DNA from: CAZCQP01 sp964500895
GTDB taxonomy: Bacteria > Bacillota > Clostridia > Lachnospirales > JAISER01
Assembly (NCBI GenBank): GCA_964500895.1
Contig: CAZCQP010000048.1
Location: forward strand, 1 to 19,581
Direction of reading: 5' to 3'
Length of the DNA: 19,581 nucleotides
Part shown: piece after piece, positions 15,004 to 19,581 of the stretch
How the letters are laid out: each line of letters begins with the position of its first letter
Position numbering within the stretch: the stretch's first letter is position 1
The notes under the pieces: generated by a model
What the model saw: only the letters and a program-made list of their open reading frames with translations
What the model was told of the DNA's origin: nothing
Database searches by the model: none
Made by a program: the position numbers and the translations under genes

Positions 15004-18000
15004 TTATGCTTTGAAAGTAATTAACAGCTCGTTCTGGCCCACCTTATCCCCTTGGGCCACATACAGTTTATCCACCACACAGGTTGCATTGTGTATAATG
15101 GTGGTTTCCATCTTCATGGCTTCGATGGTTAACAGCGGGGTTGCAGGGGTAATGGTGTCACCCTCCTTCACCAGTATTTTGCCAACCGTACCCGGTATGG
15201 GCGACCCAATCTGGTTGGGGTTATGCCGGTCGGCCTGCATTTTCCGGTCAGACTTCACCTCCTGCTGTTTATCCATGACCTCAATGTCCCGAAGTGCACC
15301 GTTTACTTCAAAGGTCAGCGTCCGTTTACCTTGGGCATTGGGTTCGCTCATATCAATAAACTTGATGATGAGGTACTTGCCTTCAGCAATCTTAACGGTG
15401 GTTTCTTCCCCTTTGGAAAGGCCATAGAAATAAATATGGCTGGGCAGTTTGGAAACGTCGTGGTAGTATTCCAAATGTCTGCAATAATCGTCATATACCG
15501 CTGGATACAGGGCATAACTTAACACGTTCTTCATGTCCATAGGGCGGTTAAACATCTCTTGCAACCGTTTTAAAATGCCGTCCAGGTCAGCAGAAGGCAG
15601 CAGCTTGCCGGGGCGCTCTGTAATGGGTGCTTCCCCTTTCAGCACAATGCGTTGCAGTTCTTGAGGGAACCCGCCGTCTGGCTGGCCCATCATGCCACGG
15701 AAATAGTCCACCACAGAATCCGGGTACGATAAATCTTTACCCTTCTCTAAAATGTTATCCTTGGTCAACCCGTTGGTATGCATAAAAATGGCTAAATCCC
15801 CTACGGTTTTAGAGGACGGGGTCACCTTTACAATGTTGCCCAGTAATTCGTTGGCTTCTTTGTAAAGCTGTTTAATGTGCTCAAATTCATCGCCGGAAGC
15901 CATGGACTTCACCTGGGCCAACAGGTTGGAGTATTGCCCGCCGGGAATTTCGTATTTGTATATTTCCGTATTGGGGGCGTTCATTTCGCTTTCAAAAGGC
16001 TTGTAAAGGGTGCGCACTTCCCCAAAATAACGGCTTAAAGTGTTCAATTCTTCCGTGCAAAGCCCTGTGTCTCTTTGGGAATTTTTCAAAGCTTCTACCA
16101 CAGAGTTTAAGCAAGGTTGGCTGGTTAAGCCGCTCATAGAGGCCACGGCTAAATCCGCCACGTCTGCGCCCCCTTCCACGGCCATTAATACCGCAGACAC
16201 CCCGTTGCCGGTGGAATCGTGGGTATGGAGCACTGTGGGCACGGAAAGCTCCGCTTTCAGGGCTTGGAACAATGTTTTGGCGGCGTAAGGTTTCAACAGC
16301 CCGGCCATGTCTTTAATGGCCACCATATGCACGCCCATGTCTTGCAATGCTTTGGCTTTCTTCACGTAGTAATCCAAGGTGTACTTGGTTTCTTGGGGTG
16401 AAGAAAGGTCGCCCGTGTAACAAATAGCCCCTTGCACCAGCTTGCCTGTTTCCAATGCGCAGGCAATGGGCAGCTTCATATTTTCCAGCCAGTTTAAGCT
16501 ATCGAAAATGCGGAACACGTCTACCCCGTTTTCCGCAGAGGTTTTAATGAAAGCTTCCACCACGTTGTCTGGGTAGTTTTTATACCCCACCGCATTGGAG
16601 GCCCGCAGCAGCATTTGAATCAAGGTGTTGGGCATGGCCTCCGCCAGTTGTTGCAGCCGCACCCAAGGGGATTCCTTCAAGAAACGGTAGGCCACGTCAA
16701 AAGTTGCGCCGCCCCATGCTTCCACAGAGAATGCTTGGGCCATGGCTTGGTTCATAAAGGGGGCTACGGCTAAAATGTCTCTGGTGCGCATACGGGTGGC
16801 AAACAGAGATTGGTGTGCATCCCGCATGGTGGTGTCTGTCACATACAGCTTTTGTTCTTTTAAAATATGGTCGCAAAGCCCTTTGGCACCCAGCTGTTTA
16901 AACAGATCTTTGGTGCCGGTTACAGTTTCTTTTGTATGGGCAGGGGCTATCGCTTCCCGAATGTCTGCCTTTTCCACTGTACGCTCATTAACGATTTTAT
17001 TGCCGATAAACTCCAGCATTTTGGAAGCCCGGTTCTGCCCTTCGTCCAGCTGGAACAGTTCTGGCGTTTGCTCAATAAAGCCGGTGGTAACCTGGCCGGA
17101 TTTAAACGTTGGGTGGTTTAACACGTTTACTAAAAATGGAATGTTGGTTTTAACCCCACGTACCCGCAGTTCTTTCAGGGAACGGGAAAGCTTGGTGATG
17201 CTGCCTTCAAAGCTTCTGTCGTGGGAGATAACCTTCACCAGCAAGCTGTCGTAATAGGGTGTAATTTCAGAGCCGGTGAAAGCGTTGCCGCCGTCCAGAC
17301 GAATGCCGAAGCCGGAGCTTGAACGGTATACATTCAGCTTGCCTGTATCTGGTAGAAAGTTGTTGGCCGGGTTTTCTGTGGTCACCCGGGACTGAATGGC
17401 ATAACCAAAGCAGGGAATGTCCGCCTGGCTGGGAATGTTGACTTGGGGTGAGTTCAGGGCATAACCCTGGGCAATAAGAATCTGGCTTTGCACAATGTCA
17501 ATGCCTGTAACCATTTCCGTTACGGTGTGTTCCACCTGAATACGGGGGTTCATTTCAATAAAGTAATAGTTTTCATCTTCGTCCACTAAAAATTCCAGCG
17601 TACCAGCGTTGACGTAGTTCACGGCTTTGGCCAACTTCACCGCATCTGCGCACATACGGCTGCGGGTATCTTCCGACAAGGAAAAGGCCGGGGCATACTC
17701 CACCACTTTTTGATGGCGGCGCTGCACAGAGCAATCCCGGTCGTACAAGTGCACCACTTGCCCGGTATGGTCCCCTAAAATTTGCACCTCTACATGTTTA
17801 GGATTTTGAATGACTTTTTCTATAAAAATTTTGTCACTGCCAAAAGCCTTTTTAGACTCTTCTCTGGCTTCATGGAAAGCCGTGCCGATTGCTTCCCGGC
17901 TGTTTACAATGCGCATACCCCGGCCGCCGCCGCCGTTGGAGGCTTTCAACATCACCGGGTAGCCAATTTTGTCTGCAATGGCCACCACTTCTTCTTCACT

Positions 18001-18441
18001 GGCCAGGGCATGTTCTACCCCGGGAATGATGGGCACACCGCAAGATACGGCCACTTGCTTAGAGGAAAGCTTATCCCCCATTTTCAGCATGGTGTCTTTG
18101 CTTGGGCCAATGAACACAATGCCGTTGGCTTCGCAGGCTTCTACAAAGTCCGGGTTTTCGGACAAAAAGCCGTAGCCTGGGTGAATGGCATCCACATTTT
18201 TTTGTTTGGCAATACGAATGATGTTTTCAATGTCTAAATACGCATCAATGGGGCCTTTGTCAATATCCAGCATGTAGGACTCGTCTGCTTTGGTGCGAAA
18301 CAGCGCATATTTGTCCTCCTTGGAAAAGATGCTGATGTTGGCAATGTTCAGCTCTGCCAGCGCACGAAATACCCGGATGGCAATTTCACCCCGGTTGGCA
18401 ACCAGCACACGCTTAAACGGCCTGATTTGGTTTTCTGTCAT
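15004..18441 (-). CDS. pyc: pyruvate carboxylase
   Basis: This full-length single-chain biotin enzyme converts pyruvate, bicarbonate and ATP to oxaloacetate (anaplerosis, cytoplasm). Residue numbers count from an ATG at 18447 (1147 residues). However, the AAGGAG is only two nt from that ATG and eight from the ATG at 18441, so 18441 (1145 residues, MTENQIRPFKR) is preferred. Biotin carboxylase domain, about 10-460: VLVANRGEIAIR, GGGGRG at 172-177, RDCSVQRRHQK, and EMNPRIQVEHT. Carboxyltransferase domain, about 535-810: TMRDAHQS at 540-547, the catalytic Lys712 in AIKDMAG, and the metal ligands HTH at 741-743. A conserved PC linker region comes next. The C-terminal biotin carrier domain has EAMKMET with the biotinylated Lys at 1112. 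The gene heads the group pyc, yfcC, iadA and has its own strong promoter. No frameshift or missing catalytic residue was seen. Confidence 0.97.
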   Translation of the reverse strand: MTENQIRPFKRVLVANRGEIAIRVFRALAELNIANISIFSKEDKYALFRTKADESYMLDIDKGPIDAYLDIENIIRIAKQKNVDAIHPGYGFLSENPDFVEACEANGIVFIGPSKDTMLKMGDKLSSKQVAVSCGVPIIPGVEHALASEEEVVAIADKIGYPVMLKASNGGGGRGMRIVNSREAIGTAFHEAREESKKAFGSDKIFIEKVIQNPKHVEVQILGDHTGQVVHLYDRDCSVQRRHQKVVEYAPAFSLSEDTRSRMCADAVKLAKAVNYVNAGTLEFLVDEDENYYFIEMNPRIQVEHTVTEMVTGIDIVQSQILIAQGYALNSPQVNIPSQADIPCFGYAIQSRVTTENPANNFLPDTGKLNVYRSSSGFGIRLDGGNAFTGSEITPYYDSLLVKVISHDRSFEGSITKLSRSLKELRVRGVKTNIPFLVNVLNHPTFKSGQVTTGFIEQTPELFQLDEGQNRASKMLEFIGNKIVNERTVEKADIREAIAPAHTKETVTGTKDLFKQLGAKGLCDHILKEQKLYVTDTTMRDAHQSLFATRMRTRDILAVAPFMNQAMAQAFSVEAWGGATFDVAYRFLKESPWVRLQQLAEAMPNTLIQMLLRASNAVGYKNYPDNVVEAFIKTSAENGVDVFRIFDSLNWLENMKLPIACALETGKLVQGAICYTGDLSSPQETKYTLDYYVKKAKALQDMGVHMVAIKDMAGLLKPYAAKTLFQALKAELSVPTVLHTHDSTGNGVSAVLMAVEGGADVADLAVASMSGLTSQPCLNSVVEALKNSQRDTGLCTEELNTLSRYFGEVRTLYKPFESEMNAPNTEIYKYEIPGGQYSNLLAQVKSMASGDEFEHIKQLYKEANELLGNIVKVTPSSKTVGDLAIFMHTNGLTKDNILEKGKDLSYPDSVVDYFRGMMGQPDGGFPQELQRIVLKGEAPITERPGKLLPSADLDGILKRLQEMFNRPMDMKNVLSYALYPAVYDDYCRHLEYYHDVSKLPSHIYFYGLSKGEETTVKIAEGKYLIIKFIDMSEPNAQGKRTLTFEVNGALRDIEVMDKQQEVKSDRKMQADRHNPNQIGSPIPGTVGKILVKEGDTITPATPLLTIEAMKMETTIIHNATCVVDKLYVAQGDKVGQNELLITFKA

Positions 18442-18483
18442 GTCCATCGCTCCTTTTATTACGGCGACAATTAAAAGCCGATT

Positions 18484-18527
18484 TGCAGCTTTAATGGCCG
18501 AGGTAATACAAACCGTTAAAGCTTGCA
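18484..18527 (-). promoter_or_regulatory. hairpin in the pyc 5' leader
   Basis: TGCAGCTTTAATGG (18484-18497) and CCGTTAAAGCTTGCA (18513-18527) can pair over about 14 positions with one bulged base and one wobble, leaving a 15-nt loop. It lies inside the roughly 110-nt leader expected from the promoter at 18561-18589. No T-run follows, so it is not an obvious attenuator. A regulatory role is only a possibility. Confidence 0.4.
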
Positions 18528-18560
18528 GGCTATAATGGTTTTGTGCTACACTTTATCATA

Positions 18561-18589
18561 ATAATACTGGAAAACGCTCTTGGTGTCAA
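18561..18589 (-). promoter_or_regulatory. sigma-A type promoter for pyc
   Basis: On the minus strand there is a perfect -35 TTGACA (complement of 18584-18589), exactly 17 nt, then TATTAT (complement of 18561-18566). Transcription would begin near 18554, leaving a leader of about 110 nt before the pyc start. The -35 box lies only about 35 nt from the start of the divergent peptidase gene, so the two transcription units share a short control region. Confidence 0.8.
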
Positions 18590-18622
18590 ATGGGGAAAAA
18601 CATAAAAAGAAAGGTGATGCAT

Positions 18623-19581
18623 GTGGATTTATTAGGGAAGTTGAAACAGGAAGCCACAGATTTAACCACCGCACTTCGGCCGGAATGGGAAAACATTTGC
18701 AACACGGTTTTTAACTTTGCGGAACTGGGAAGTGAAGAACACCGTTCCTGTGCTTTTTTAGCAGAAACCATGGGCAAACACGGCTTCAAGGTAACCACCC
18801 CCTACTGCGGGCTGGACACGGCTTTTGTGGCGGAAGCCGGGGAACAAGATAAACCCGCCATTGCCTTTTTAGCAGAATACGATGCCCTGCCCGGCTATGG
18901 CCCTAACGGGGAACCTGGCCATGCCTGTGGCCACAACTGGATTGCCGCTGCCACGGCAGGAACCAGCTTGGTGCTTTCCAAGCTTTTGCCCCAGTTTGAA
19001 GGCCGGGTGGTGTTGGTGGGTACACCGGCAGAAGAAACGGTAGGCAACAAGGTGGACATGATTAAAGCCGGTGCCTTTGACCACCTAGACGTTTGTTTTC
19101 AGCCCCACATCGGCCACATGACCAGCGTGGACAACCCCATTTTGGCCATGGATGCCATCGCTTTTTCTTTCACCGGCAAAGCTTCCCATGCGGCAGCCAG
19201 CCCGGAGGAAGGCATTAATGCGCTGGATGCGGTGATGCTTACCTTTGCGGGCATGAACGCCTTGCGGCAGCATTTACGGGAAGATGTGCGCCTCCACGGC
19301 ATCATCACCCACGGCGGCCTGGCCCCTAACGTGGTGCCGGAATATGCCTGCTGCCGCATCCACATGCGAGCCAAGGAACGGGAATACCTGAACACCGTGG
19401 TTCAGAAAATAAAGAATTGCGCTGAGGGGGCGGCATTAATGACCGGCACCCAATGCTCTTGGGAATACTTTGAAAACCCTTTTGACAACATGCTGAATGT
19501 GCCCACGTTACAGGCCATAACAAAAGAAGCCCTCACGGCAAACGGCGTGGGGCCTATCATCAGTTCGGGCAAAAGCTTTGG
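18623..19581 (+). CDS. M20-family (M20D-like) metallopeptidase/amidohydrolase, partial
   Basis: The reading frame is open to the right window edge (319 codons), so the C-terminus is missing. The protein resembles M20D amidohydrolases (AbgB or aminoacylase-type), which hydrolyse N-acyl amino acids, aminobenzoyl-glutamate or dipeptides in the cytoplasm. Motifs: AEYDALPG at 84-91 with metal-binding Asp87, GHACGHN at 99-105, GTPAEET at 133-139 with the catalytic and metal Glu pair, QPHIGH at 160-165, and GKASHAAASP near 185 opening the lid (dimerisation) domain, then HGGLAPNVVPE. The start is uncertain: GTG at 18623 sits well behind AGGTGAT, while an in-frame ATG at 18617 gives two more residues but is too close to the AAAGG. 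It is divergent from pyc, with about 180 nt between them. It probably takes part in the same peptide or amino-acid catabolism as the dipeptidase and carrier; the exact substrate is unknown. Confidence 0.9.
   Translation, partial: MDLLGKLKQEATDLTTALRPEWENICNTVFNFAELGSEEHRSCAFLAETMGKHGFKVTTPYCGLDTAFVAEAGEQDKPAIAFLAEYDALPGYGPNGEPGHACGHNWIAAATAGTSLVLSKLLPQFEGRVVLVGTPAEETVGNKVDMIKAGAFDHLDVCFQPHIGHMTSVDNPILAMDAIAFSFTGKASHAAASPEEGINALDAVMLTFAGMNALRQHLREDVRLHGIITHGGLAPNVVPEYACCRIHMRAKEREYLNTVVQKIKNCAEGAALMTGTQCSWEYFENPFDNMLNVPTLQAITKEALTANGVGPIISSGKSF

Noticed and set aside
16742..17254. Plus-strand frame of 170 codons, and neighbouring plus frames across pyc
   Set aside because: They are antisense to pyruvate carboxylase, which is complete and conserved.
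18531..18536. TATAAT on the plus strand as promoter of the M20 gene
   Set aside because: No acceptable -35 box 16-18 nt upstream; the M20 promoter remains unidentified.

Overview
The window looks like a piece of a low-to-mid GC Gram-positive chromosome, most likely an anaerobic member of the Clostridia. This is inferred from strong AGGAGG-type ribosome binding sites, a TagF-type polymer transferase, an AprX-type subtilase, a secreted copper-amine-oxidase-stalk protein, a YfcC carrier and a full-length pyruvate carboxylase. No rRNA, tRNA or CRISPR array was seen. No species can be named from the sequence alone.

Left half (1 to about 9.6 kb): an AT-rich surface-glycan or teichoic-acid-like island. 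Six tightly packed minus-strand genes (gaps of 1 to 21 nt) run from 8878 leftwards off the window edge. In transcription order they are: a very large glycerophosphotransferase-like protein fused to a probable beta-propeller; two related family-2 glycosyltransferases; a TagF-like CDP-glycerol glycerophosphotransferase; and two more family-2 glycosyltransferases that are tandem copies of each other, the last cut by the window edge. Four of these proteins carry an extra Rossmann-like module (GxGxxG type), C-terminal on three glycosyltransferases and N-terminal on the TagF-like protein. The likely joint product is a glycosylated, phosphodiester-linked cell-surface polymer (inference).

Boundary (about 8.9 to 10.4 kb): the operon leader has a possible extended -10 element and a hairpin. 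It is followed by a decayed ISAs1-type transposase remnant. A subtilase gene then begins abruptly, without its start, its catalytic Asp region or the usual GHGTH context. Base composition changes at the same point, so the island or its flanking insertion sequence appears to have truncated the subtilase.

Middle (10.4 to 12.2 kb): a small unrecognised gene overlaps the subtilase end. After it come a 22-bp perfect inverted repeat acting as a probable terminator, a secreted two-module protein with a copper-amine-oxidase-like C-terminal domain, and a bidirectional terminator between convergent genes.

Right half (12.2 kb to the end): a metabolic cluster on the minus strand in the order pyruvate carboxylase, YfcC-type carrier, isoaspartyl dipeptidase. 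A consensus-quality promoter precedes pyc and a long hairpin lies between pyc and yfcC. A divergent M20-family peptidase/amidohydrolase gene leaves the window on the right. Together these suggest uptake and hydrolysis of peptides or amino-acid derivatives next to an anaplerotic enzyme (inference).
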